A stretch of DNA of 64,000 bases. Source: Curvibacter cyanobacteriorum (GTDB lineage Bacteria; Pseudomonadota; Gammaproteobacteria; Burkholderiales; Burkholderiaceae_C). The notes beneath the pieces were generated by a model that saw only the letters and a list, made by a program, of their open reading frames with translations, was not told the origin of the DNA and made no database searches. The stretch is from assembly GCF_028649475.1 (NCBI RefSeq), contig NZ_JAQSIP010000001.1:124001-188000 (forward strand), read 5' to 3'. The translations under genes and the position numbers were made by a program. Below are positions 1-8,980 of the stretch, one piece after another. Each line of letters begins with the position of its first letter. The first letter of the stretch is position 1.

Positions 1-1
1 G

Positions 2-1396
2 CGGATGGCCTACTTTCCGCGGGGGACGCTGGCCGCCTTGCGCACTTTGGCGGATCCCGCCGGAGCCCGCCCCTACACCGTGGATGGCCCGCCTTGGGGC
101 GGCGACTTCTGGGATGGCCAGGTCTGGCGCACGGCCCTGGTCGGGGGCCTGGGGCGCGGTGGGCGCGGGTATTTTGTGCTCGACGTCACCGACCCCACCG
201 ACTGGGTGAATCCCCAGCATCGCCCAGGGGTCTGGCTGGACGCCACCGACGACCCAGACCCTGATCTGGGGCAGCAGTGGTTGGCCCCGGCCCCGCACCC
301 GTCGCAGCCCGATCGGGCGGTTCAGATCACCCAGCTCAATGACGGGCGCTGGGCGGTGGTGCTGGGCAACGGCCTCAACAGCGCCTCTGAACAGGCGGTG
401 TTGCTGGTCCAGTACCTCGATGGGGCGCGCGAGCGGCTCAAGCTGCCCACCGACGGGTTGGGCGGCCAGGGCAACGGTCTGTCCAGCCCGCAGCTGATCG
501 ACCTGGACGGGGATGGCCGTGCCGACGTCGCTTACGCGGGCGACCTGCTGGGGCAGATGTGGAAGTTCGACCTCAGTGCCACGCAGGCCACGCGCTGGCA
601 GGTCGCCTGGGAGGGGCGCCCCCTCTTGGTGGCACGCGACGCCGAAGGCCAGCCCCAGCCCATCACTGTGGCACCGATGTGGACCCCCCACCCGCTGGGC
701 GGCCTGATGTTGAGCTGGGGCACCGGCCGGGCCCTGACCGAGGCCGATTTGCTGGGCACCGCCACCCAGAGCCTGTACTCGGTGTGGGACAACACGCCCA
801 TCGTGGCGACCCGCCCCGGTGTCCGGTGGGGGGCGAGCCAGCCGCTGCCCACGCGCTGGCGCCAGGCGCCGACGCCCGTCCTGGTGGCGCAGCAGCTGGG
901 CGCTGCCGAAGCGGTGGGGGCCGCCACGCTGTACCGGTCGAGCCGCCACCCCGTGGTCTACGGCAGCCCCTCCGTTGTGCGCGGCTGGTTCATGGACTTG
1001 CCGGCGGGCCAGCGGGTGCTCGAGCCCGGCCGTGCGCTGCAACGCCTGTTCTGGGCCCACACCGAGGTGCCGGCCCAGCCGGTGGCCGGGCGCGGGCCCT
1101 GCGATGAGGCTTGGTGGCCCGCCCAAGGCCGCGACTACGTGTTGGACGTCTTCAATGGCACCGCAGCGGCCGAGGGCAGCTTCGCGCTGATCGATGGGCA
1201 GGGGCAGCCGCAGTGGGCCGCCAGCGCCGGCTTCAGCGCTTGGCGGACGGAGGCCGGCCCACGTGCCTGGCGGCCACAGGGCCTGGGCGAATGGCAAGGC
1301 CGCAGTACCCAGACCGCGGAGGGCCCGCCGGTGACGTGGCGGGTGCGGGGCACAGGCTCGCCCTCGGCCCGGCTGGGCTGGCGGCGGCTGCGATGA
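2..1396 (+). CDS. pilY1: PilY1/PilC-type pilus tip protein, C-terminal part
   Basis: The reading frame is open to the left edge, so this is the C-terminal ~464 residues of a larger protein; the ATG at 5 is probably internal. It resembles the C-terminal beta-propeller of PilY1/PilC, the large calcium-dependent type IV pilus tip and biogenesis protein exported to the cell surface. An EF-hand-like loop DLDGDGRAD lies near visible residue 167, preceded by SSPQLID, which is the family's calcium site; repeated VVLGNG/WGTGR strands fit propeller blades. The stop overlaps the start of the pilin gene downstream (ATGA), so the two are translationally coupled, as in minor-pilin operons of Burkholderiales. 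The upstream minor-pilin genes would lie outside the window. Confidence 0.82.
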   Translation, partial: RMAYFPRGTLAALRTLADPAGARPYTVDGPPWGGDFWDGQVWRTALVGGLGRGGRGYFVLDVTDPTDWVNPQHRPGVWLDATDDPDPDLGQQWLAPAPHPSQPDRAVQITQLNDGRWAVVLGNGLNSASEQAVLLVQYLDGARERLKLPTDGLGGQGNGLSSPQLIDLDGDGRADVAYAGDLLGQMWKFDLSATQATRWQVAWEGRPLLVARDAEGQPQPITVAPMWTPHPLGGLMLSWGTGRALTEADLLGTATQSLYSVWDNTPIVATRPGVRWGASQPLPTRWRQAPTPVLVAQQLGAAEAVGAATLYRSSRHPVVYGSPSVVRGWFMDLPAGQRVLEPGRALQRLFWAHTEVPAQPVAGRGPCDEAWWPAQGRDYVLDVFNGTAAAEGSFALIDGQGQPQWAASAGFSAWRTEAGPRAWRPQGLGEWQGRSTQTAEGPPVTWRVRGTGSPSARLGWRRLR

Positions 1397-1827
1397 CGTC
1401 GACACCGGTTCGCCCAAGCGCCCTGGGCCTGACCTTGATCGAGGTCCTGATCACCTTGGCCCTGGTGGCGCTGCTGTGGGGGCTGGCCTGGCCGGCTTAC
1501 CAGGCCCAGATGCAGCGGGCGCGGCGCACCGAGGCCCGTCAGGCCCTGGTGTCGGGGGCCTTGTGGTTGGGCCGCATGGCCACCGTGCAAGGTCGCTACC
1601 CCGCGGCACCCGACTGGCCTGTGCACCTGCAACTCAGCGCGACGGGTTTGTACCGCCTGCGCTACGCACCCAGTGAGGACCGCAGTGCCTACACCCTCAG
1701 TGCCACGCCCGAGCCGGGGCCCCAGCAATCGGACCCCTGCGGGACCTGGGTGCTGGACCAGGCTGGTGAGCGCCGCTTGGCCGACGGGGCCAGCCCTGCC
1801 CTGATCCGGGCCTGCTGGGGCCGCTGA
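1393..1827 (+). CDS. Type IV pilin-like (PilE-type) minor pilin
   Basis: A 144-residue prepilin. The start was placed at the ATG at 1393, which overlaps the pilY1 stop; the frame is open further upstream but that part lies inside pilY1. The short leader (12 residues) ends in Gly before LTLIEV, a type III prepilin-peptidase site with Leu instead of Phe at +1 and the conserved Glu at +5. The hydrophobic N-terminal helix (to about residue 35) follows, then a charged segment (MQRARRTEARQAL). A C-terminal cysteine pair (SDPCG ... RACWG) would form the D-loop disulfide. It probably works with PilY1 as a pilus tip or minor pilin. Last gene of the pilus operon here. Confidence 0.85.
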   Translation: MTSTPVRPSALGLTLIEVLITLALVALLWGLAWPAYQAQMQRARRTEARQALVSGALWLGRMATVQGRYPAAPDWPVHLQLSATGLYRLRYAPSEDRSAYTLSATPEPGPQQSDPCGTWVLDQAGERRLADGASPALIRACWGR

Positions 1828-1967
1828 CCCCACGCGGCCAGCGCTCGCTCAGGGCGCTGGCGCCCGGAAGGGCCTTGGGGGCTGAGGGTGGGGGCGTGTG
1901 ACTTTCTGCGGCGCTGGCTTCGCGGGGGCGGATTCAGTCGCTAACATGTGCCCGCGGTGTAGCCTGT

Positions 1968-2948
1968 TTGGGGTGGCGCCGGATTTTTTGCGACTTTGAC
2001 CCCCTGACGCCCTTGAGCCCCCGAGAGATCAAAACCTACGGCATGTCCGAGCGTGCCAAGCACCTCGACTTCGACATCCGCGACTCGTCCGAACGGTCGC
2101 CGTTGCTGACGCCCCATCGGCACGCCTACTTTCAGATCCAGGTCAGCTTGGAAGGCGAGGCAGAGCACACGGTGGGGGCCAGCGTGCGCCCTTTTGCCAG
2201 CGGCACGCTGAGCTTTGTCTTGCCCTACCGCGTGCATGTGGTGTCGCATCCCCCCGGGTCTCGCTACGTGATCATCAATTTCTCGCAGGCCTTCTGGCGC
2301 CCCGACCTGCAAGTCGATGCGCTCGACCTCGAGGACGTGCCCCTGAGCCAGGTGCCGGAGCTGGGCCTGTTCCTGTTCCAGGAGTACACCGACTTTTGTT
2401 TCCCGCCCGACGCCTTCACCGAGGTGCGGCGCCTGGTCGATCAGATGTTGCTCGAGAACGCGCAGCGCCGCCTTGGCTCCTTGACCCTGCTCAGGGGCCT
2501 GCTCTTGCAACTGTTGGGCCTGAGTTGCCGCCAATTCGAGACCGATCTGCTGCGCCTCACGGCCGCCCGCACCCAGCAGGCCAGCCAGCATGAGGCCTTG
2601 CAGCGGGTTGCGCGTTTCATGCGTGAGCACCTGGCCGAATCGCTGACCCTCAGCGATGCCGCGGCGGCGGCCTTCCTGTCGCCCAACTACCTGGCCAACC
2701 TGCTGAAGAAAGAAACCGGCAAGACCTTCACTGAGCTGTTGACCGAGCGCCGCATTGAACGCGCGCAGGAGCTGCTGGCGCACAGCTCACAGCGCGTCAT
2801 GCAGGTGGCCCATGCGGTGGGTTTTGCCGACGAGTCCTACTTCACCCGCCGCTTTCGGCAGAGCGTGGGCTTGAGCCCCCGAGTGTGGCGCGAGCAAGTT
2901 CGGCAAAAGTGGGCCCCCCCGGCCCCGCAGCCTGGTCCCGAGGCGTGA
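1968..2948 (+). CDS. AraC-family transcriptional regulator
   Basis: Up to 326 residues. The C-terminal ~100 residues form the double helix-turn-helix of AraC/XylS regulators: LTLSDAAAAAFLSPNYLANLLKKETG is HTH 1, and VMQVAHAVGFADESYFTRRFRQ followed by GLSP is HTH 2. The N-terminal half has a cupin-like ligand region (HRHAYFQIQVSLEGEAEHTVG). The coordinates use a TTG at 1968; an ATG at 2043 (MSERAKHLDF) is an alternative start, but no strong ribosome-binding site decides between them. From memory, related proteins carry the REIKTYGMSERAKH segment, which favours a start upstream of 2043. Ligand and targets are unknown; no catabolic partner is adjacent. Confidence 0.85.
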   Translation: MGWRRIFCDFDPLTPLSPREIKTYGMSERAKHLDFDIRDSSERSPLLTPHRHAYFQIQVSLEGEAEHTVGASVRPFASGTLSFVLPYRVHVVSHPPGSRYVIINFSQAFWRPDLQVDALDLEDVPLSQVPELGLFLFQEYTDFCFPPDAFTEVRRLVDQMLLENAQRRLGSLTLLRGLLLQLLGLSCRQFETDLLRLTAARTQQASQHEALQRVARFMREHLAESLTLSDAAAAAFLSPNYLANLLKKETGKTFTELLTERRIERAQELLAHSSQRVMQVAHAVGFADESYFTRRFRQSVGLSPRVWREQVRQKWAPPAPQPGPEA

Positions 2949-3205
2949 GTGCGGGACTGAATTGCGTCAATTTGTTGCCTGCGCGCCGATGCGGGCGGTT
3001 TGGCTTTCCGTTGGTCTTAAAAGAACGACCGTTGGTGCCTGATCGGGCGAAATCCAAGGCGCTCTGGGGCGTTCGGAACCTGAAATTTCGGGCTTGGCAA
3101 GCCTTGGGCGACTGGGTCATCAGGGTAAAGCCGAGGCAAGTTTTGGCCTATCTGCGACAATCTCGCCTCCCGAAAATTTTGACCGTCCGAAGAATAACTT
3201 TCTAA

Positions 3206-3736
3206 ATGAGCACTCTGACCACCGTTGAGATCCGTCCTGCCACCTTGCGAGATGCCAAAACCGTAGCCGAAATCCACACTGTGGCCTCACAGGCCGCCTA
3301 TAAAGGAATTGTTCCCGACGAATACCTGAAGTCTTCTTCGACCGAGAAGCGTGTCGCCCAGTGGCGCGAAGCCATTGAGTACTGTGAACCCCAGGTCCAA
3401 GTGGCCATGGACGAAGGCAAAGTGGTCGGCTTTGTCGGCTTCGATCGTTCGCGCGATCCGAAGTCCCGTCCGACCACGGGCGAAATCTGGGCCCTGTACG
3501 TCCTGCCCTCGCATTGGGACAAGGGCGTGGGCTTGGCCCTGTGGGATGCCGCTCGCGATGGCCTCTCCGAAGAAGGCTGCACCAACGTGACGGCCTGGGT
3601 GCCGCTGCGCAACGAGCGCGCCATGCGCTTCCTCGAATTGGCCGGTTTCAAGCGCGAGCTGACCACCGCCAAGACCACGCCCATGGGCGCCATCAAGCTC
3701 GAGGAAATTCGCCTCAAGCGCGCTGACCTGAACTGA
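3206..3736 (+). CDS. GNAT-family N-acetyltransferase
   Basis: A 176-residue single-domain protein of the GNAT fold. It starts IRPATLRDAKTVAEIH, the usual beta1-alpha1 of the family. The acetyl-CoA pyrophosphate loop is in LYVLPSHWDKGVGLALWDAA (about residues 96-115), and the C-terminal pattern NERAMRFLELAGFK is the alpha4-beta6-beta7 segment. It would transfer an acetyl group from acetyl-CoA to an amine; the substrate cannot be read from the sequence. Codon usage near its 5' end is less GC-biased than its neighbours. It is monocistronic and followed by a strong hairpin terminator. Confidence 0.88.
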   Translation: MSTLTTVEIRPATLRDAKTVAEIHTVASQAAYKGIVPDEYLKSSSTEKRVAQWREAIEYCEPQVQVAMDEGKVVGFVGFDRSRDPKSRPTTGEIWALYVLPSHWDKGVGLALWDAARDGLSEEGCTNVTAWVPLRNERAMRFLELAGFKRELTTAKTTPMGAIKLEEIRLKRADLN

Positions 3737-3789
3737 GGTCAGCGGCTCGGCCTTGCCGGGCAGGTCAGTGAAGGGCTGGCAAGCCAACA

Positions 3790-3819
3790 GGCCACGGTCG
3801 CAAGACGGTGGCCTTTTTT
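3790..3819 (+). terminator. Rho-independent terminator after the acetyltransferase gene
   Basis: GGCCAC pairs with GTGGCC, extended by GTC/GAC across one G-G mismatch, around a GCAA tetraloop, and is followed by six T. It sits about 55 bases after the acetyltransferase stop. Confidence 0.88.
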
Positions 3820-3843
3820 GCGTGCCCAGGTGCCTCAGCAAAA

Positions 3844-3874
3844 CGCCCAGTCTGACTCAGGTTCAGTCTGGGCG
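3844..3874 (-). terminator. Hairpin, probable terminator for the chemoreceptor gene
   Basis: A 12-bp inverted repeat with one mismatch (arms CGCCCAGTCTGA and TCAGTCTGGGCG, 7-base loop). Read on the minus strand it is followed by GTTTTG. It is about 250 bases beyond the chemoreceptor stop, so the T-tract is weak and the distance long; function is tentative. Confidence 0.45.
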
Positions 3875-4124
3875 TGGCGGGTTGGGGGCGTTTGGCAGGT
3901 GGGCCGGCTGGGCCTTGGGGCTTGCCCAAGAACCACTGACCCAAGCCTTGGGACGGCCGTGGCTTGCCTCGTTGTGCCGCTTGTGCGGCCTGCGGCTTCG
4001 CGCCTCGCCTCAGGCGCCAACCTTCGATGGGCTGAGGCGTGTCAGGGCTTCCAAGAGGGCGGTGAGGCCTCAGCGCTGAGCCGCAGGCTCGGCCGCGAGG
4101 GCCTCGCCGCGTCTCAGGCCAGCG

Positions 4125-5879
4125 TCAGAAGCTTTCCCAGTCGTCGGCTGCGCCCGCTTGGGCGCTGCTGGCGGCGGGCTTGGGCGCGGCGGCCAGCGCG
4201 GGGGCCTTGGTTTTGGCCGGTGCGCTGCTCAGTTTGGGTTTGGGCGCAGAGGGGGCCGGGCGTGGTGCACTGGCCGTCATGGGGGGGCGGCGCAGGGGTT
4301 CTGCCACGGTCAGGCCAGCCCCGGCGGCCAGCTTGAAGGCGCTGACCACCTCGGCCAGGCGGGCCGCCTGGTTACGCAGGCTGTCGGCCGCGGCCGCGCT
4401 TTCTTCGACCAGGGCCGCATTTTGTTGGGTCACCTGGTCGAGCTGGTTCACGGCGTCACCAACCTGGGCAATGCCGCTGGACTGTTCGTGCGAGGCGTTG
4501 GAGATTTCGCTGATCAGCGAGCCCACGCGCTTCACCTGGGTCACGATCTCGGTCATGCTCTGGCCGGCCTCGTCCACCAGGCGGGTACCGGCTTCCACCT
4601 TCTCGACGCTGCCACCGATCAGGGTCTTGATCTCCTTGGCGGCTTCGGCCGAGCGTTGGGCCAGCGAACGCACTTCGCTCGCCACCACTGCAAAGCCTCG
4701 ACCTTGCTCCCCGGCCCGCGCGGCTTCGACTGCAGCGTTCAAAGCCAGTATGTTGGTCTGGAAAGCAATGCCATCAATGGTGCCGATGATGTCGCTGATC
4801 TTGTTGGAGGCGGCCGAAATCTCTTGCATGGTCTGCACCACCTGGCCCACCACCTCGCCGCCTTTTTCGGCCGCATGCGAGGCCTCGGTGGCGAGGCGGT
4901 TGGCTTGCTGGGCCGTGTCGGCGTTGGTTTTGACGGTGCTGGTCAGCTCTTCCATCGAGGCTGCGGTCTGCTGCAGGTTGCTGGCTTGGGATTCCGTGCG
5001 TTGGCTCAGGTCGGCGTTGCCGGTGGCAATCTCGGCCGAGCCGGTGGCGATGCTGTCGCTGCTGTGGCGCACCTGGCTGACCACGTCGACCAGGCGGTCG
5101 TTCATGTGTTGCAGGGCCAGCAGCAGGGTGGCGGCCTCGTCGCGGCCATCGATGTGGATGGTGGAGGTCAGGTCGCCCGCGGCCACAGTTTCGGCCACTT
5201 GCACCGCTTCGTCGATTGGGCTGGTGATCGAACGGGTCAGGACCACGGCCAGTGCAGCGCCCACCACCAGGGCCAGACCGATCAAGACCATGGTCATCTG
5301 GACGGAGCGCAGGTAGTCCGCCGCGGCTTGCTGAGTCGATTGAACGGCGCCGTCACTGTTCAGGGCGATGCTCTTTTGCAAGGCTTCATCGGTGCTGAGG
5401 AAGGCCCGGCCTGCGTCGGTGGTCGAGATCTTGCGCGCCTCGCGTTCTCCCGCGTCACCGCTGGCCGACAGGCTGAGCACTTTCTTGTCGATCTCCACAT
5501 AGGCGTTCCAGCGTTCCTTGACGGTGTTCCACATCTGGCGCTCTTCGGGCGAGGAGATCAGCTTTTCGTAGCTGGCAAAGGCTTCGGGGATACGGGTGGC
5601 CAGCACGCGATCATGGCGCTCCATCTGGCTCTTTTTGAGCTCGGGGGTGTCCTCGAGCACATGGCGCAAAGTGACGCGGCGGACCTCGTTGATGGCCGTG
5701 CGAACCTCACCCAGGGCTTTGATGCTCGGCAGCCAATTGGTACCCAACTCATTCGCATTGGCATTGACCTTGCGGATCTCAAGCATCCCGGCGCCCCCGA
5801 CGAGCATCAGCAACAGCAACATCAGGCCGAAGCCCAAGCCGAGTCGGGTACCAATCTTGAAGTTTCGGAGGAATTGCAT
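4125..5879 (-). CDS. Methyl-accepting chemotaxis protein with CheR-tether pentapeptide
   Basis: A 584-residue inner-membrane chemoreceptor. Transmembrane helix 1 is about residues 11-32 and helix 2 about 193-215; between them is a helical periplasmic domain (four-helix-bundle type, ~160 residues). HAMP follows (SITSPIDEAVQVAETVAAGDL). The cytoplasmic signalling hairpin tip contains [20 protein letters not shown], the CheA/CheW contact. A long Ala/Pro/Lys linker ends in DWESF, which matches the xWxxF tether that recruits CheR/CheB. Of the three receptors in this window only this one has the tether. Ligand unknown. Monocistronic, behind an AT-rich upstream region. Confidence 0.95.
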   Translation of the reverse strand: MQFLRNFKIGTRLGLGFGLMLLLLMLVGGAGMLEIRKVNANANELGTNWLPSIKALGEVRTAINEVRRVTLRHVLEDTPELKKSQMERHDRVLATRIPEAFASYEKLISSPEERQMWNTVKERWNAYVEIDKKVLSLSASGDAGEREARKISTTDAGRAFLSTDEALQKSIALNSDGAVQSTQQAAADYLRSVQMTMVLIGLALVVGAALAVVLTRSITSPIDEAVQVAETVAAGDLTSTIHIDGRDEAATLLLALQHMNDRLVDVVSQVRHSSDSIATGSAEIATGNADLSQRTESQASNLQQTAASMEELTSTVKTNADTAQQANRLATEASHAAEKGGEVVGQVVQTMQEISAASNKISDIIGTIDGIAFQTNILALNAAVEAARAGEQGRGFAVVASEVRSLAQRSAEAAKEIKTLIGGSVEKVEAGTRLVDEAGQSMTEIVTQVKRVGSLISEISNASHEQSSGIAQVGDAVNQLDQVTQQNAALVEESAAAADSLRNQAARLAEVVSAFKLAAGAGLTVAEPLRRPPMTASAPRPAPSAPKPKLSSAPAKTKAPALAAAPKPAASSAQAGAADDWESF

Positions 5880-6212
5880 GGGCTTCTCGAGGGGTTGTAA
5901 GTTATCAGAAAGGTTAAATTTTCTGTAGAAATGATATCACAAAATCATATTTTTGGGCGTCTTGGTGAAATTAGCCTATCAAATGTGAGGAATGTCACTG
6001 TTGTTGAGCAATGATCTGAGAAAAATGAGCCAAGAGAGATGGTGAAAGTCCCTAGCCCTGAAGGCCTCTTTGGCCTTGACCTCGCCGGTGTGGCGCCTCG
6101 GTTGGCGGAGGGCGGTTGCAACAGGGCGGTGACGGGGGAGGCCGTCGGCTGGGTGGCTTGTTTTCTCGGGCTGGCTTCCGCTGGTACGGTGGTCAGCGGC
6201 CACAATCGGGGC
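5880..6212. other. Divergent, partly AT-rich intergenic region
   Basis: 333 bases between the chemoreceptor start (minus) and the methyltransferase start (plus). About 5900-6030 is clearly richer in A/T than its surroundings and should carry the promoters. I could not fix a convincing -35/-10 pair or a sigma-28 site. No gene seen. Confidence 0.5.
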
Positions 6213-7388
6213 ATGACTGACATTTCAAGCGTTTCCTGGACCGACGCGTCCGGCCAGGCCCAAACGGCGCGCTGGCGTTCCGAGGCGGCGGTGTCGGCGC
6301 CCCACAAATGGGCGCTGGCCGACGACACCCTGAATGCGAACACCGCCTACCGCTGGGTCTGCGAAGGCACGGCGCTGATCTGGCAGGGCGACTTCCAGAA
6401 TGCACGCCAGTTGTTGCAAGCGCTGGCACGCCGCATCGATCGCAAGCCCCGCAAGCTCAAGGCCCCAGCCACCCAGATGGCAGAAGCGTTTCACCAGCAC
6501 CGGCAGGGGCAGGCCCAGCGCGCCCGTTTGCTGGGCATGCTGCTGATCCCGGTGGCGCCGGATTACAGCGTGCCGCTGCGCCGCGCGCCCGAGGTGCGCC
6601 AGGCCCTGACCGAGGTCTGGGGGGCCCCCGATGGCCAACCCTCGCTGTTGACCTTGCGCGAACTGCAGGGCCTGATTGGCGCCCACGAATGGCGCAAGAA
6701 GGGCGTTGAGATCCCGGCCCTCGGCCCCGCCCCGCGCAACCGCATCCACCCTCACTACGGCGTGTTCTCGCCCGTGCGGGGTGAGTACGTGGAACTGGTG
6801 CGCCAGGCGCCCTGGCCCGCTGCCTGGGGTCCCGAGGCCCGGGCCTTTGACATCGGCGCGGGCACGGGCGTGCTGTCGGCCTTGCTGGCGCGCCGTGGGG
6901 CGCGGCAGGTGGTCGCCACCGACCAGGACCCGCGCGCGCTGGCCTGTGCCGAGGCCAACCTGCGTCAGTTGGGGGTGGCGAACGCGGTACAGCTGGTGCA
7001 GCAGGACCTGTTTCCCGCAGGGCAGGCCGCGCTGGTGGTGTGCAACCCGCCGTGGCTGCCCGCCCGGCCCAGCTCGCCCATCGAACACGCGGTGTACGAC
7101 CCTGACAGCCGCATGTTGCGGGGCTTTTTGGCCGGTCTGGCGGCCCACCTGGTGCCCCAAGGGGAGGGGTGGCTGATCCTGTCCGACCTGGCGGAGCACC
7201 TGGGCCTGCGCTCGCGCCGACAGCTGATGGGCTGGATCGCCGACGCGGGCCTGCAGGTGCTGGGCCGGCTTGATGCGCGGCCGCAGCACCCCAAGGCCAG
7301 CGACCCGGGCGACCCCCTGCACCGGGCCCGCGCCGCGGAGGTCACCTCCTTGTGGCGCCTGGGGCATGCGGCGGCCGTGGCCGTTTGA
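6213..7388 (+). CDS. Class I SAM-dependent methyltransferase (HemK/RlmG-like NPPW type)
   Basis: A 391-residue protein starting MTDISSV at the ATG at 6213; the frame stays open upstream, but that stretch lacks family-like sequence. The N-terminal ~190 residues are an uncharacterised alpha-rich domain. The C-terminal half is a Rossmann methyltransferase: motif I DIGAGTGVLSALLARRG (about residue 213), an acidic residue after the second strand (VVATDQDPRA), and the catalytic NPPW motif (VVCNPPWLPA, about residue 278), which is typical of N-methyltransferases acting on the amide or exocyclic nitrogen of glutamine or bases. The substrate cannot be assigned. Monocistronic. Confidence 0.82.
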   Translation: MTDISSVSWTDASGQAQTARWRSEAAVSAPHKWALADDTLNANTAYRWVCEGTALIWQGDFQNARQLLQALARRIDRKPRKLKAPATQMAEAFHQHRQGQAQRARLLGMLLIPVAPDYSVPLRRAPEVRQALTEVWGAPDGQPSLLTLRELQGLIGAHEWRKKGVEIPALGPAPRNRIHPHYGVFSPVRGEYVELVRQAPWPAAWGPEARAFDIGAGTGVLSALLARRGARQVVATDQDPRALACAEANLRQLGVANAVQLVQQDLFPAGQAALVVCNPPWLPARPSSPIEHAVYDPDSRMLRGFLAGLAAHLVPQGEGWLILSDLAEHLGLRSRRQLMGWIADAGLQVLGRLDARPQHPKASDPGDPLHRARAAEVTSLWRLGHAAAVAV

Positions 7389-7515
7389 AGCGGTGTGAGG
7401 CTGCTGGAGGCGGTTTGAGGGCGCTGGCCGGGCGCTGTGCCGCCTGTGGACCGCGGTGTGACCGGGTTTGTCCCGGGCTGGGCCGCGCGCTCGCGGCGCT
7501 AACATGCCGACGTTA

Positions 7516-7529
7516 TGAAACTGGTTTCA
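7516..7529. promoter_or_regulatory. PtxS-like operator, autoregulatory position
   Basis: TGAAACTGGTTTCA: 6-bp arms around a central TG, differing by one base from the PtxS operator TGAAACCGGTTTCA that I recall from Pseudomonas. It lies about 73 bases before the repressor's GTG start, consistent with autorepression. Confidence 0.7.
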
Positions 7530-7601
7530 GGCTGACCGTTGACCGGGCTTGAGGCCGGCCGCACGCTCGCCAACGCGCCCCGATTTCCACTGCTTTCACC
7601 T

Positions 7602-8747
7602 GTGCCCGCTCCCAAATCACCCCGCGCTTCAACCCCTTCGGCGCCCGCCACGGCCAGTCCGGCCCGCGCCACCATCGCCGATGTGGCCCGCGAGGCGGGG
7701 GTGTCCAAGGCCACCGTGTCGCGCTTCCTGAACCACCGCGACACCCTGCTCACGCCCGACATCGCGGCCCGGGTCGAGCGCGCCGTCAGCGCCCTGGGCT
7801 ACTCGCCCAGTCCCATGGCGCAGGCGCTCAAGCGCGGCCGCAGCCGCCTGATCGGGCTGGTGGTGGCCGATGTCACCAACCCCTACTCGGTGGCCGTGCT
7901 GCGCGGGGCCGAGCAAGTCTGCCAGGAGGCGGGCTACCTGGTCATGTTGTTCAACCTGGGCAACGACAGCGGGCGCGAGCGCGAGGCGATGGCGGCGCTG
8001 GCGTCCTACCAGGTGGAGGGTTTCATCCTCAACACCCTGGGGCGCGACCCCGAGGCCGCGGCCGAGGCCACCCGCCAGGGCCGGCCCGTGGTGCTGGTGG
8101 ACCGCCGCCACAGCGGCATGCAGGCGGACTTTGTTTCGCTGGACAACGCCCAGGCCGTGCAAATGGCCTTGACCCACCTGCAGGCCCAGGGTTGGCGGGA
8201 GCTGCTTTACGTGACCGAGCCGGTGCGCGGCGTCAGTTCCCGCACCGAGCGTGAGGCGGCCTTTCGCGCGGGCTGCCACCCATCGCAGCAGGGCGAGGGG
8301 AGGGCGGCCTTGAGTGGCCAGACCTTCGAGAGCCAGGAGGCCCGGCCCGAGGCGCCCGACGCCCCCGTGCTGGCGCTGATGGCGGCGCTGCAGGCCTTGC
8401 GCGAGCGCGCCGCGGGGCGACCCGCTGCGGTCTTGTCCAGCAACTCGGTGGTCACCTTGCGCCTGAGCGCGGCGATGGCCCGCCTCGGTTGGCAGTGGGG
8501 GCGCGAGCTGGGCCTGGTGGGCTTTGACGACACCGACTGGGCCCCCCATGTGGGGCCGGGCATCAGCACCATCGCCCAACCCACCCATGACCTGGGGCGG
8601 CTGGCAGCCAACTGCCTGTTGGAGCGCCTGCGGGGCTTGTCACTGGCGCCGCGTCAGATCCTCTTGCCCGGCACCCTGGTGGCCCGGGGCTCGTCGCGAG
8701 CCCCTGCCAACCCCGAGGCCCTGCGCCAGGAGCCGACCCCGCCCTGA
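7602..8747 (+). CDS. ptxS: LacI-family repressor, PtxS-like (2-ketogluconate regulator)
   Basis: 381 residues from the GTG at 7602; a TTG at 7539 is in frame, but I prefer the GTG because the family needs only a short N-terminal extension. The LacI helix-turn-helix ATIADVAREAGVSKATVSRFLN is near residues 23-44, followed by the hinge (SALGYSPSPMAQALKRGRS). The periplasmic-binding-protein-like effector domain follows (LIGLVVADVTNPYSVAVLRGAEQ; LGLVGFDDTDWAP). It is followed at some distance by a transporter and kguEKD genes, and operators matching the PtxS consensus lie before both units. PtxS in Pseudomonas represses kgu genes and is released by 2-ketogluconate; the same effector is inferred here. 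Confidence 0.82.
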   Translation: MPAPKSPRASTPSAPATASPARATIADVAREAGVSKATVSRFLNHRDTLLTPDIAARVERAVSALGYSPSPMAQALKRGRSRLIGLVVADVTNPYSVAVLRGAEQVCQEAGYLVMLFNLGNDSGREREAMAALASYQVEGFILNTLGRDPEAAAEATRQGRPVVLVDRRHSGMQADFVSLDNAQAVQMALTHLQAQGWRELLYVTEPVRGVSSRTEREAAFRAGCHPSQQGEGRAALSGQTFESQEARPEAPDAPVLALMAALQALRERAAGRPAAVLSSNSVVTLRLSAAMARLGWQWGRELGLVGFDDTDWAPHVGPGISTIAQPTHDLGRLAANCLLERLRGLSLAPRQILLPGTLVARGSSRAPANPEALRQEPTPP

Positions 8748-8980
8748 GCGCCCTGAGCGCCCTCCACCCGTCGGGCCCTCGGGGCCCTCAGCCTGGGGCC
8801 ATTCAACCCTGCGTTCACTCGATCCTGCGTTCATGCGAGCCGGTAGCAGCCGGTGGGCGACTCGGTCCTGACGGGGCAGCGTGGACTCCCCGAGGTCGCC
8901 GCTGTTCTGGAAGGGGAGGGCGACGCTCTGAGGGGGCTTCCAGATTCGCGGCCGTCCACGGCGGTGGCACGTGCTCCTGC

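Larger units (their letters stand above)
3737..4124. other. Intergenic region between convergent genes
   Basis: 388 bases between the acetyltransferase and the oppositely oriented chemoreceptor gene. It holds two hairpins (listed separately). Several short frames run through the GC-rich part, but none has a recognisable product or ribosome-binding site, so I see no gene. Confidence 0.6.

Noticed and set aside
5-7. ATG near the left edge as the true start of the PilY1 protein
   Set aside because: The frame is open to the edge and the protein lacks its N-terminal domains, so the start is outside.
4158-5900. Long plus-strand open frames over the first chemoreceptor
   Set aside because: Antisense shadows of a definite chemoreceptor, Gly/His-rich and without domains.
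5880-5945. Sigma-28 (flagellar) promoter for the first chemoreceptor
   Set aside because: A CTGATAA-like element exists on the minus strand, but no TAAA lies at the required spacing.
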